Assembly (NCBI GenBank): GCA_964385705.1
Contig: CAYLQG010000020.1
Location: forward strand, 1-18,686
Reading direction: 5' to 3'
DNA length: 18,686 nucleotides
Source of the DNA: DATKGN01 sp964385705
GTDB lineage: Bacteria > Patescibacteriota > Microgenomatia > UBA10105 > UBA927
Shown here: positions 1-6,567 of the stretch, one piece after another
Numbering within the stretch: position 1 is the first letter of the stretch
Layout of the letters: every line of letters starts with the position of its first letter
Translations under genes and position numbers: made by a program
Notes under the pieces: generated by a model
The model's input: only the letters and a program-made list of their open reading frames with translations
Database searches by the model: none
Told to the model about the DNA's origin: nothing

Positions 1-861
1 CATGACGATTTTTTCACCGTTTACCGTCGGCAGCGTCGAAACACGAAGGTCAACCTCCTGATCGCCCATCTTAAAATTAAAACGTCCGTCCTGAGGTACC
101 CGTTTCTCATCGATTTTCATGTTACCCAAAATTTTGATACGTGAAACAACCGCATCATGAAGCCGTTTCGGTAAGACCAGCCGCTCCTGAAGAATGCCGT
201 CTACACGATAGCGGATTCTCGTGTCGCCATCCTGCGGTTCCACATGAATATCAGACGCACGGAGTTGCATCGCCTGCTCAAGAGTGGCAGAAACGATCTG
301 TGCAATCGGAGCTTCCCGTATGACTTCACCAAGACGGCCCGCCTCATAGGTTTTGATCTCCGATGTTTCTGTTTCTTTCAGCGCTGCAGTGACATCCTCA
401 CCCAGATTCTGGGTGTACGTTGTGTCTATAGCTGCAAGGATGTCATCTTTAACACCCATGAACGCACGGATCGTTTTCCCCGACTTTTTTTCCAAAAATT
501 CGATAACCTGGAAGTCAAGGGGGTCAATCATCGCGACGGATAGTTCATTCGTCTGATTGTCAAATTGAAAGGGGAGAAGCGTATACCGCCGGATCACGGG
601 TTCCGGAATGTAACTCACGATATCTGGCGCAATAGCCTTTCCGGCTAGCGTCACGAACGGAATACCCAATGATTTTGCACGGGCTTTGGCAAAATCGAGA
701 TCGCTTAGCAGATGTTTTTTACGGAGTATGTCCTCAACGGCCTCTCCGCTTGACAGCGACTGCGTCATGACGCCGTCGGCTTCTGCTTGACTTAAGCGTC
801 GATCACTAACGAGAATAGCTAAAATTTCCTGGGCAGTACCGGGCATAGGTGATATATCCAT
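1..861 (-). CDS. pilB: PilB/GspE-type secretion ATPase, N-terminal part (cut by the left edge)
   Basis: This gene encodes the N-terminal 287 residues of a GspE/PulE/PilB-family hexameric ATPase, which powers pilus assembly or type II secretion from the cytoplasmic side of the membrane. What is seen: residues about 10-150 match an MshEN-like N-terminal domain (LLSDLDFAKARAKSLGIPFV and a DPLDF motif). The N2 domain follows, with EAPIAQIVSATLEQAM, RASDIHVEP, RYRVDGILQE, the KILGNMKIDEKR(V)PQDGR block and DLRVSTLPTVNGEK. The Walker A and B boxes lie beyond the window. ATG at 861 gives the longest product; an in-frame ATG at 846 (MPGTAQEIL) is equally possible, and neither has a clear Shine-Dalgarno. 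It is divergent from the delta-prime gene across 28 bases. PilB is preferred over GspE because type IV pili are common in Patescibacteria, but the visible part does not decide this. Confidence 0.88.
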   Translation of the reverse strand, partial: MDISPMPGTAQEILAILVSDRRLSQAEADGVMTQSLSSGEAVEDILRKKHLLSDLDFAKARAKSLGIPFVTLAGKAIAPDIVSYIPEPVIRRYTLLPFQFDNQTNELSVAMIDPLDFQVIEFLEKKSGKTIRAFMGVKDDILAAIDTTYTQNLGEDVTAALKETETSEIKTYEAGRLGEVIREAPIAQIVSATLEQAMQLRASDIHVEPQDGDTRIRYRVDGILQERLVLPKRLHDAVVSRIKILGNMKIDEKRVPQDGRFNFKMGDQEVDLRVSTLPTVNGEKIVM

Positions 862-877
862 TATTCATAGTTTGCAG

Positions 878-883
878 TAATAT
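878..883 (+). promoter_or_regulatory. -10 element for the delta-prime gene (leaderless configuration)
   Basis: TAATAT ends 6 bases before the ATG at 890, so transcription would start at or next to the A of the start codon. No convincing -35 is visible. The call rests mainly on the same spacing recurring at other genes in this window. Confidence 0.4.
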
Positions 884-889
884 TGCAAT

Positions 890-1540
890 ATGCACGCATA
901 CTTTATTGCCGGCGGGAATGAAGAAATACGGGCGGACAAAGTTCAAAAATTCCTGGCCGATTGGAGGATCGCACCTGCGGATCAAATATTCATCACTGAT
1001 GAGGAAGAACATATCGGCATCGGGGCGGTCCGAGAATTTCAGAAAAGACTGATGCTCACCCCGTTTCAGTCGGACCGCACGGTCGGCATCATTATGCACG
1101 CAGAACGTCTCACGACAGAAGCCCAAAATGCGCTCCTTAAACTTCTTGAAGAACCTCCACCCAGTGCATTTATCATCCTCACGGCTCAGTCAGCTGATGC
1201 TGTTCTTCCGACTATTATCTCGCGCTGCACGGTAATCCCCCTTACGGAAAAAACAAGCGATGTGACCCAGGAAGAGACAAAAACAATTACCGACCTTTTC
1301 CGTTTCACAACCGGGGAAAAATTATCGTTTGTCGATACGGTCGCTGATGACCGGATCAAAGCCAAAAATTGGACGCAGAGTGCGATAAAAACCGGAAACC
1401 AACTGCTTCTGAAATCGGCAGCCGGACGGGAACGATTGGCGTATGCCAGACTCCTCCGGCTCCTTATGCGGGCCGCGAGACAACTCGATGTGAACGTCAA
1501 TCCGCGTCTTGTACTTGATTGCACGCTCCTGGATCTTTAA
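890..1540 (+). CDS. holB: DNA polymerase III delta-prime-like subunit (short form)
   Basis: This is a clamp-loader delta-prime-like protein of the AAA+ family, expected to help load the sliding clamp during replication. What is seen: an opening strand HAYFIAGG where clamp-loader ATPases have their P-loop; then VREFQKRLMLTPF; the family signature LTTEAQNALLKLLEEPP (residues 74-90) followed by SAFIILTA; and the sensor-like LPTIISRC (106-113). Delta-prime proteins are usually about 300 residues or more; this one has 216. It lacks both a GxxxxGKT box and the zinc-binding cysteine cluster, and the C-terminal collar region is short. Missing ATPase residues fit delta-prime, which does not hydrolyse ATP, better than tau/gamma. 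A -10 element sits 6 bases upstream of the ATG. Its last bases overlap the convergent gpmA stop. A holA-like delta assignment is less likely. Confidence 0.8.
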   Translation: MHAYFIAGGNEEIRADKVQKFLADWRIAPADQIFITDEEEHIGIGAVREFQKRLMLTPFQSDRTVGIIMHAERLTTEAQNALLKLLEEPPPSAFIILTAQSADAVLPTIISRCTVIPLTEKTSDVTQEETKTITDLFRFTTGEKLSFVDTVADDRIKAKNWTQSAIKTGNQLLLKSAAGRERLAYARLLRLLMRAARQLDVNVNPRLVLDCTLLDL

Positions 1541-2178
1541 CCTGCGGCATGACGCGACTCCCGCGAAACAACGGACCCCCCGGAATCAATGTGATAAAGG
1601 ACAACTTCACCGGTCGCAAGTTCTACATTACTGATATCGTCATCGGACACATGGTCAAGATATTTAATGAGAGCCCGGAGACTGTTGCCGTGTGCTGCAA
1701 TGATTACGCGCTTCCTCTGAATGAGTAGAGGAGCGATCTGTTCTTTATAGTAGGGGATAACGCGTCCATATACTTGTTTTAAACTTTCCCCTGAAGGGAT
1801 CGGATAATCCCACCCCCGCCTCAGCTTTAAAAATTCGGCATCTCCGAGCGATGCGTGAATCTCAAGTTTATTTTTCCCGGTATAGATGCCGTAATCGCGC
1901 TCATTAAGGGCCTGGTTTTTAGTAACGGGAACACCGCTCTGGTGAAGCGTTTCCAAAACTATTCTAAGCGTTTCATTAGCGCGTTTGAGATTTGAGGTAA
2001 ATGCAGCGTCAAAACGGATATCCATTAATGTATGCGCTGCTTTGCGCGCCTCATCTTCACCTTTTGGGGTAAGTCCGATGTCCGTAAGCCCCGTCCAGAT
2101 ATTTTTCGCATTCCACTCAGATTCACCGTGGCGGATAAGAACGAGTACTCCCCCCGTAGGCATATTTTGTGCATCCAT
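1537..2178 (-). CDS. gpmA: 2,3-bisphosphoglycerate-dependent phosphoglycerate mutase
   Basis: The product is a histidine-phosphatase-superfamily enzyme that interconverts 3- and 2-phosphoglycerate in glycolysis and gluconeogenesis, in the cytoplasm. What is seen: the phosphohistidine motif RHGESEWN at residues 16-23 (H17), WTGLTDIGLTPKGEDEA (28-44), TSNLKRANETL, the catalytic-glutamate block LNERDYGIYTG (E93) and the second catalytic histidine in AAHGNSLRALI (H163), followed by ELATGE. These are dPGM features rather than those of generic cobC-like phosphatases. The length of 213 residues is slightly below the roughly 230-250 usual for GpmA, with a shortened C-terminal tail. The start at 2178 has an AGGA-like site about 9 bases upstream; an alternative in-frame ATG lies five codons downstream. 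It converges on the delta-prime gene with a shared TTAA at the stops and is divergent from gyrB. Confidence 0.92.
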   Translation of the reverse strand: MDAQNMPTGGVLVLIRHGESEWNAKNIWTGLTDIGLTPKGEDEARKAAHTLMDIRFDAAFTSNLKRANETLRIVLETLHQSGVPVTKNQALNERDYGIYTGKNKLEIHASLGDAEFLKLRRGWDYPIPSGESLKQVYGRVIPYYKEQIAPLLIQRKRVIIAAHGNSLRALIKYLDHVSDDDISNVELATGEVVLYHIDSGGSVVSRESRHAAG

Positions 2179-2254
2179 ATCTTTATCCTACGCCGAACAT
2201 ATTAGATTTATCAATACAGTAATCACTTCGCCTAAAGCGTAATAACAAGAAGTC

Positions 2255-2283
2255 TAGACAAGAAAAAGATGATAGTGTATGAT
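2255..2283 (+). promoter_or_regulatory. gyrB promoter
   Basis: A -35-like TAGACA (2255-2260) is separated by exactly 17 bases from TATGAT (2278-2283). The -35 overlaps a perfect 8-base palindrome, GTCTAGAC (2252-2259), which could be an operator. Transcription would begin near 2290, giving a leader of about 38 bases. Confidence 0.6.
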
Positions 2284-2291
2284 GATTCGAG

Positions 2292-2314
2292 AGCTTTGAA
2301 AGCTTCTTTTTTTT
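2292..2314 (+). promoter_or_regulatory. Hairpin plus T-tract in the gyrB leader
   Basis: The inverted repeat AGCTTT-G-AAAGCT (2292-2304) is followed after two bases by eight consecutive T residues (2307-2314). This has the layout of a small intrinsic terminator placed between the predicted transcription start and the gyrB ATG at 2328. The stem is short, so it may be only a 5-prime stabilising hairpin. There is no Shine-Dalgarno before the ATG. Confidence 0.35.
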
Positions 2315-2327
2315 CTTAAACCCAATA

Positions 2328-4244
2328 ATGGCAAAAGATACTTACACTGGTGAACAGATCGTCGTACTAGAAGGCCTTGAGCCGGTCCGGAAGCGCCCGG
2401 CCATGTACATCGGCTCGACATCCTTGGCCGGCGTTCAGCATTGTCTTAACGAAATTATTGATAACTCGATCGATGAGGCGCTTGGTGGCTATGCAAAAAA
2501 CGTCTGGGTGACGATCCATAAAGACAACAGCGCAACCGTCAGAGACGACGGCCGGGGAATCCCCGTTGATAAAGTACCGAAATATAATGTCCCCGCTATG
2601 GAACTCGTCCTGACCAAACTCCACGCCGGCGGCAAATTTGAAGGAAAAGCGTATAAGGTTTCAGGCGGTCTTCATGGAGTAGGCGCGTCGGTCGTCAATG
2701 CACTTTCAAGCAGTCTTCATCTTGAAGTACACCGCGACGGAGGCATCTTTGAACAAACGCATAAACGCGGCGTTCCGCAGGGACCGGTGAAAAAAACCGG
2801 AAAAGCCAAAGACACCGGTACGATCGTGACCTTCATGCCGGATACGGAAATTTTCAAAGAAGGTATTGAACTTAATTTTGAAACCGTTAAAAAACAAGTC
2901 CGCGACCGTGCGTATCTTATCGCGCGTCTCGCGTTTCATCTCGTCGACGAGCGGACGGGAGAGATTGCAAACTACTATTTTGAAGGCGGCATCTCGTCAC
3001 TCGTCAAGGCGTTAAACCGGAACAAAATCGTCCTCCATGATCCGATCACGATCAAAAAAACGTCGACTGACGGTGATATCGAAGCCGAAGTGACGATCCA
3101 ATATAATGACGGATTCTCGGAAACCGTTGAGTCGTATGTCAACGTCATCTACACCGTTGAGGGGGGCACGCACTTAACCGGATTCCGGATGGCCTTAACC
3201 CGCGCAATCAATGACTATGCAAAAAAGATCGGCGCCAATAAAAACGGCGACGACAGCATCACCGGCGATGACACCCGCGAAGGATTGACGGCTGTCGTAT
3301 ATATCAAAATGCCGTCGCAGAATCTGCAGTTTGAGGGCCAAACCAAAGGAAAACTGGGGAACGCCGAGGTACAGCCATTCGTCCAGTCAGCGGTCAAGGA
3401 AGGATTGGACACCTATTTTGAGGAAAATCCGACGGAAGGCCGAAAGGTCCTTGAGAAGGTCTATCTCGCAGCTAAGGCTCGCCTCGCCGCCAAAGCCGCC
3501 AAAGATGCAATCATACGAAAGGGAGCTCTTGAAGGCGCATCGCTTCCCGGAAAACTGGCTGACTGTCAGGAAAAAGATCCGTCGGTTTCCGAGTTATTTA
3601 TTGTCGAGGGAGACTCAGCAGGCGGCAGTGCAAAGCAGGGGCGTGACCGCAAATTCCAGGCCATATTGCCCCTTCGTGGAAAAATCCTTAATACCGAGCG
3701 CGCACGCCTGGATAAAATCGTCGAATTTGAAGAACTCAAAGCGCTCGTCATCGCCCTCGGGATGGGAATCGCTGAGAGCTTAAATCCCGAGAAACTCCGT
3801 TACCACCGCATCGTCATCATGACGGATGCCGACGTCGACGGCGAACACATCATGACGCTTCTTTTGACTTTTTTCTACCGACATCTTCCGTATGTCATTG
3901 AGAAGGGTCACCTCTATATCGCTCAGCCCCCGCTCTATAAAATAACGACAGGAAAACTCATCTTTTATGCGTACTCTGATGAAGAACGCGATGAGTACCT
4001 CAAGAAGCACGCAGCGGAAATCAAAGGACAACCGAACATCCAGCGGTATAAAGGTTTGGGAGAAATGAACCCCGAGCAGCTCTGGGAAACGACCATGAAT
4101 CCGAAAAACCGCGTGATGCGCCAGATTATGATTGCAGACGCAGCAGCCGCGGACCAGGTATTTGCCATGCTTATGGGTGATGAAGTACCGCCGAGGAAGC
4201 GGTTCATCCAGACGCATGCTAAGAGTGCTACCTTAGATATATAA
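2328..4244 (+). CDS. gyrB: DNA gyrase subunit B
   Basis: GyrB is the ATPase subunit of DNA gyrase; with GyrA it introduces negative supercoils. What is seen: a GHKL ATPase domain with NEIIDNSIDEA (E42, N46, the same numbering as E. coli), the DDGRGIP motif (D73, G77) and the GGLHGVGASVVNALS lid; a transducer region with the QTKGKLGN motif; a TOPRIM domain with IVEGDSAGGSAKQGRDR (E427) and TDADVDG (D500, D502, D504); and the C-terminal block QRYKGLGEMNPEQLW. The length of 638 residues fits the short class without the proteobacterial insert. The protein ends in TLDI, a typical GyrB terminus, with tandem stops TAA TGA. The start MAKDTYTGEQIVVLEGLEPV aligns with the family; no Shine-Dalgarno is visible. 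The terminal codons seed the repeat array immediately downstream. Confidence 0.98.
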   Translation: MAKDTYTGEQIVVLEGLEPVRKRPAMYIGSTSLAGVQHCLNEIIDNSIDEALGGYAKNVWVTIHKDNSATVRDDGRGIPVDKVPKYNVPAMELVLTKLHAGGKFEGKAYKVSGGLHGVGASVVNALSSSLHLEVHRDGGIFEQTHKRGVPQGPVKKTGKAKDTGTIVTFMPDTEIFKEGIELNFETVKKQVRDRAYLIARLAFHLVDERTGEIANYYFEGGISSLVKALNRNKIVLHDPITIKKTSTDGDIEAEVTIQYNDGFSETVESYVNVIYTVEGGTHLTGFRMALTRAINDYAKKIGANKNGDDSITGDDTREGLTAVVYIKMPSQNLQFEGQTKGKLGNAEVQPFVQSAVKEGLDTYFEENPTEGRKVLEKVYLAAKARLAAKAAKDAIIRKGALEGASLPGKLADCQEKDPSVSELFIVEGDSAGGSAKQGRDRKFQAILPLRGKILNTERARLDKIVEFEELKALVIALGMGIAESLNPEKLRYHRIVIMTDADVDGEHIMTLLLTFFYRHLPYVIEKGHLYIAQPPLYKITTGKLIFYAYSDEERDEYLKKHAAEIKGQPNIQRYKGLGEMNPEQLWETTMNPKNRVMRQIMIADAAAADQVFAMLMGDEVPPRKRFIQTHAKSATLDI

Positions 4245-4259
4245 TGAGCTTTAGCACTC
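4223..4259 (+). terminator. Inverted repeat spanning the gyrB stop codon
   Basis: GAGTGCTA (4223-4230) and TAGCACTC (4252-4259) form a perfect 8-base stem with a 21-base loop that contains the TAA TGA stops. There is no T-tract after it, so it is more likely an mRNA 3-prime stabiliser or a weak terminator than a strong intrinsic terminator. Confidence 0.4.
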
Positions 4260-4444
4260 GAAGTCCCGAGCGAATGCGAGGGACTAAGGCGGTACTTTGG
4301 ATATATAATTTGGAGTTAGCTGACGAAGTCCCGAGCGAATGCGAGGGACTAAGGCGCTCTTTAGATATATAATGAAGACCTAGCTGACGGGGGTTCTGAG
4401 GCGTGAAATGCCGAAGGACATACGGCAGGATAAAGATATATAAT
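4233..4444 (+). repeat. Degenerate tandem array with REP-like hairpins and copies of the gyrB 3-prime end
   Basis: GATATATAAT occurs four times, at 4236, 4300, 4364 and 4435 (spacings 64, 64 and 71). Between the first three lie two identical 32-base elements, at 4260-4291 and 4325-4356, with arms AGTCCC and GGGACT around a GAGCGAATGCGA core. The third interval holds a different hairpin, TGCCG/CGGCA (4409-4427). Copy 1 is the gyrB terminus itself (codons for LDI and the stop). Later copies still spell LDI-stop, LDI-stop and DI-stop in register with that motif, which suggests repeated duplication of the gyrB 3-prime end along with the hairpin element. TAGCTGAC precedes units two and three. The family of the hairpin element cannot be named from one window. 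Confidence 0.8.
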
Positions 4445-4477
4445 AGAGAGGGAATTTGTGTTATTGAGGCTAAAATT

Positions 4478-4486
4478 TGGTACAAT
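4478..4486 (+). promoter_or_regulatory. Extended -10 promoter for hppA
   Basis: TGGTACAAT is a TGn-extended -10 (TACAAT at 4481-4486). No good -35 sits at 17 bases, as is usual for extended -10 promoters. It implies a leader of about 26-28 bases that carries the Shine-Dalgarno site. Confidence 0.5.
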
Positions 4487-4505
4487 CTTGTAATAACTGG
4501 TAAAT

Positions 4506-4512
4506 AAGGAGG
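4506..4512 (+). promoter_or_regulatory. Strong Shine-Dalgarno of hppA
   Basis: AAGGAGG lies 6 bases before the ATG at 4519 and fixes that start over the second ATG at 4525. It is the strongest ribosome-binding site in the window; most neighbours have none. Confidence 0.85.
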
Positions 4513-4518
4513 AATTAT

Positions 4519-6522
4519 ATGAATTATGTAGCTCTGTCAATTTTTTCAGGACTTGCAGCAGTCGTATACGGACTTATTTTATCGCAAAACATCATTAAAC
4601 TCCCCATGGGCACGCCGGATATGAACGAGATAGCCCATGCTATCGCCGAAGGCGCACAGGCATTCCTCAAAAGACAGTATAAAACTATCGGTATTTTATC
4701 AATCGTCATCGTTATCCTTCTCGGGCTCTCACTCGGATGGGTATCGGCCTTGGCATTTGCCATTGGTGCCGCCTGTTCCGCCACTGCGGGATTCATCGGC
4801 ATGAATATTGCTGTCCGCGCTAACGTCAGAACATCACAGGCAGCTAAAAAAGGCTTGGCCCAGGCGCTTGCCGTTGCATTCTCAGGAGGCGCGGTCACCG
4901 GACTTATGGTTGCCGGCCTTGCGCTCCTTTCTGTTTCCGTCATGTATCTTGTGCTTACTCATATAGGCGGAATGGTTCTCGACCTTAAGCCGCTTGTAGC
5001 ATTGGGATTCGGCGGTTCGCTTATTTCCGTATTTGCCCGTTTGGGCGGCGGTATCTATACAAAAGGCGCCGATGTCGGCACCGATATGGTCGGAAAAATT
5101 GAAAAGGGGATTCCCGAAGATGATCCGCGGAACCCCGGAGTCATAGCCGATCTCGTCGGCGACAACGTCGGAGATGACGCCGGAATGGCAGCTGACTTAT
5201 TTGAAACCTATGTCGTCACAGCCGTTGCCGCCATTCTTTTGGGACATCTCCTCATGCCGACGTTTGGCAATGCACTCCTTTTCCCGCTGGTTGTAGGCGC
5301 GGGCGGAATCGTTGCATCAATCATCGGTACATTTGCCGTGAAACTGGGCCGGGACAAGAAAATCATGCCGGCTCTGTATCGTGGTTTATTAACCGCATCA
5401 GGAGTTTCGGCTGTATTTTTCTTTTTCATCACGCAGCATCTTATGAACGGTAACGGATCGTTTCCGACGTTCAATTTGTTCCTTGCGAGTTTAATCGGCA
5501 TCGTGGTGACGATCGGCATGGTCGGTATCACTGAATTTTATACGTCCAAAAGCTATGGTGCAGTCAAACATTTAGCTGACGCATCAAATACAGGTCACGG
5601 GACGAACATCATCGCGGGGCTTGCCCTTTCGATGAAGTCTACATTCGCGCCCGTTATCCTGATTTCTGCCGCGATATTCGTGGCATTCGGACTCGCTGGA
5701 CTCTATGGCGTCGCAGTTGCCGCAATGGCCATGCTGTCGTTGACAGCGATCGTTGTATCTATTGACGCATTCGGCCCCATTACGGACAACGCCGGGGGCA
5801 TCGCTGAGATGACCAACCAACCGGCTGAAGTTCGGGATATCACGGATGCTCTTGATGCGGTTGGCAACACAACAAAATCCGTGACGAAGGCCTATGCAAT
5901 CGCGTCGGCCGGTCTTGCGGCGCTTGTGTTATTTGCAAGCTATACGCAGGAATTACACGGACGGGCGGTATTTAAACTTGATGATCCGATGGTGCTCATT
6001 GGACTATTCATCGGCGCGTCGCTTCCGTACGTTTTCGGAGCGCTCGCCATGGAGGCCGTCGGGAAAGCAGCGGGTGCGGTCGTTATCGAGGTCCGCCGCC
6101 AGTTTAAGACCATCAAAGGCATTATGCAGGGGAAAGCAAAACCGGAATACGGGAAGGCTGTTGATATCGTGACACAGGCCGCCCTCCACGAGATGATCGT
6201 GCCGGCGCTTATCCCGGTTGTTGCACCTATTCTCGTCGGATTCCTCTTAGGATCCGCAGCGTTGGGCGGAATGCTCGTCGGGACAATCACGACCGGTCTA
6301 TTCGTCGGTCTCTCAATGACAACCGGCGGAGCCGCATGGGATAACGCCAAAAAGTATATTGAGGAAGGCCACTTCGGAGGCAAAGGATCTCCTGCCCATC
6401 AGGCAGCAGTCACAGGAGACACGGTCGGTGACCCATACAAAGATACAGCGGGTCCTGCCATTAACCCGATGATCAAAGTGGTCAACATCGTGGCGCTCCT
6501 TATCGCTGGTTTTATCCATTAA
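4519..6522 (+). CDS. hppA: Membrane-bound H+-translocating pyrophosphatase (K+-independent type)
   Basis: This integral membrane enzyme hydrolyses pyrophosphate and pumps H+ outward, building a proton gradient. What is seen: 667 residues with many hydrophobic segments spread over the whole length, as expected for the roughly 16-helix family. The PPi/Mg-binding motifs are intact: KGADVGTDMVGK (K182, D185, D189), VGDNVGDDAGMAADLFE (D215, D219, D226), EFYTSKSYG, ITDNAGGIAEM (D423) and GDTVGDPYKDTAGPAINP (D634, D638, D642). The potassium-dependence signature reads GNTTKSVTKAYAIAS, with lysine at K453 where K+-dependent enzymes have alanine, so K+-independent, H+-pumping activity is inferred. It lies between gyrB and gyrA, an unusual position, with its own promoter and a strong Shine-Dalgarno. 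In a fermentative cell without respiration it would recycle biosynthetic pyrophosphate energy. Confidence 0.97.
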   Translation: MNYVALSIFSGLAAVVYGLILSQNIIKLPMGTPDMNEIAHAIAEGAQAFLKRQYKTIGILSIVIVILLGLSLGWVSALAFAIGAACSATAGFIGMNIAVRANVRTSQAAKKGLAQALAVAFSGGAVTGLMVAGLALLSVSVMYLVLTHIGGMVLDLKPLVALGFGGSLISVFARLGGGIYTKGADVGTDMVGKIEKGIPEDDPRNPGVIADLVGDNVGDDAGMAADLFETYVVTAVAAILLGHLLMPTFGNALLFPLVVGAGGIVASIIGTFAVKLGRDKKIMPALYRGLLTASGVSAVFFFFITQHLMNGNGSFPTFNLFLASLIGIVVTIGMVGITEFYTSKSYGAVKHLADASNTGHGTNIIAGLALSMKSTFAPVILISAAIFVAFGLAGLYGVAVAAMAMLSLTAIVVSIDAFGPITDNAGGIAEMTNQPAEVRDITDALDAVGNTTKSVTKAYAIASAGLAALVLFASYTQELHGRAVFKLDDPMVLIGLFIGASLPYVFGALAMEAVGKAAGAVVIEVRRQFKTIKGIMQGKAKPEYGKAVDIVTQAALHEMIVPALIPVVAPILVGFLLGSAALGGMLVGTITTGLFVGLSMTTGGAAWDNAKKYIEEGHFGGKGSPAHQAAVTGDTVGDPYKDTAGPAINPMIKVVNIVALLIAGFIH

Positions 6523-6555
6523 GGGAATTGCCGACGTAATTTGTAACGGTTTATT

Positions 6556-6561
6556 TATTAT
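6556..6561 (+). promoter_or_regulatory. -10 element for gyrA (leaderless configuration)
   Basis: TATTAT ends 6 bases before the gyrA ATG at 6568; an overlapping TATATT lies 3 bases further on. No good -35 is visible. If used, the transcript would start at the ATG. Read-through from hppA is an alternative, as only 45 bases separate the genes and no terminator is seen. Confidence 0.4.
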
Positions 6562-6567
6562 ATTGTT

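Noticed and set aside
806..1126. 106-codon minus-strand open frame overlapping the pilB start and the delta-prime gene
   Set aside because: It conflicts with two well-supported genes and shows no recognisable motif.
1531..1545. Overlapping convergent stops of the delta-prime and gpmA genes as a regulatory signal
   Set aside because: The overlap is only a shared TTAA, which is common where compact genomes have convergent genes.
3331..3783. 150-codon open frame inside gyrB on the same strand
   Set aside because: It is an out-of-frame shadow of the TOPRIM-coding region; arginine/serine-rich composition and no start signal.
4260..4356. Two identical hairpin units as a minimal CRISPR array
   Set aside because: Only two repeats, with a palindromic arm and a non-unique interval that repeats gyrB-derived sequence; no cas genes in the window.
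4300..4373. The TATATAAT copies as tandem promoters for hppA
   Set aside because: No -35 boxes occur 16-18 bases upstream of them, and the motif is better explained as copies of the gyrB end. The extended -10 at 4478 is closer to hppA.
4228..4485. Minus-strand open frame of 85 codons across the repeat array
   Set aside because: It lies over the tandem repeats, so its sequence is explained by the repeat; no start signal and no protein-like composition.
5940..6383. 147-codon minus-strand open frame inside hppA
   Set aside because: Antisense shadow of a GC-rich third-position gene, with proline/threonine-rich composition and no promoter or ribosome-binding site.
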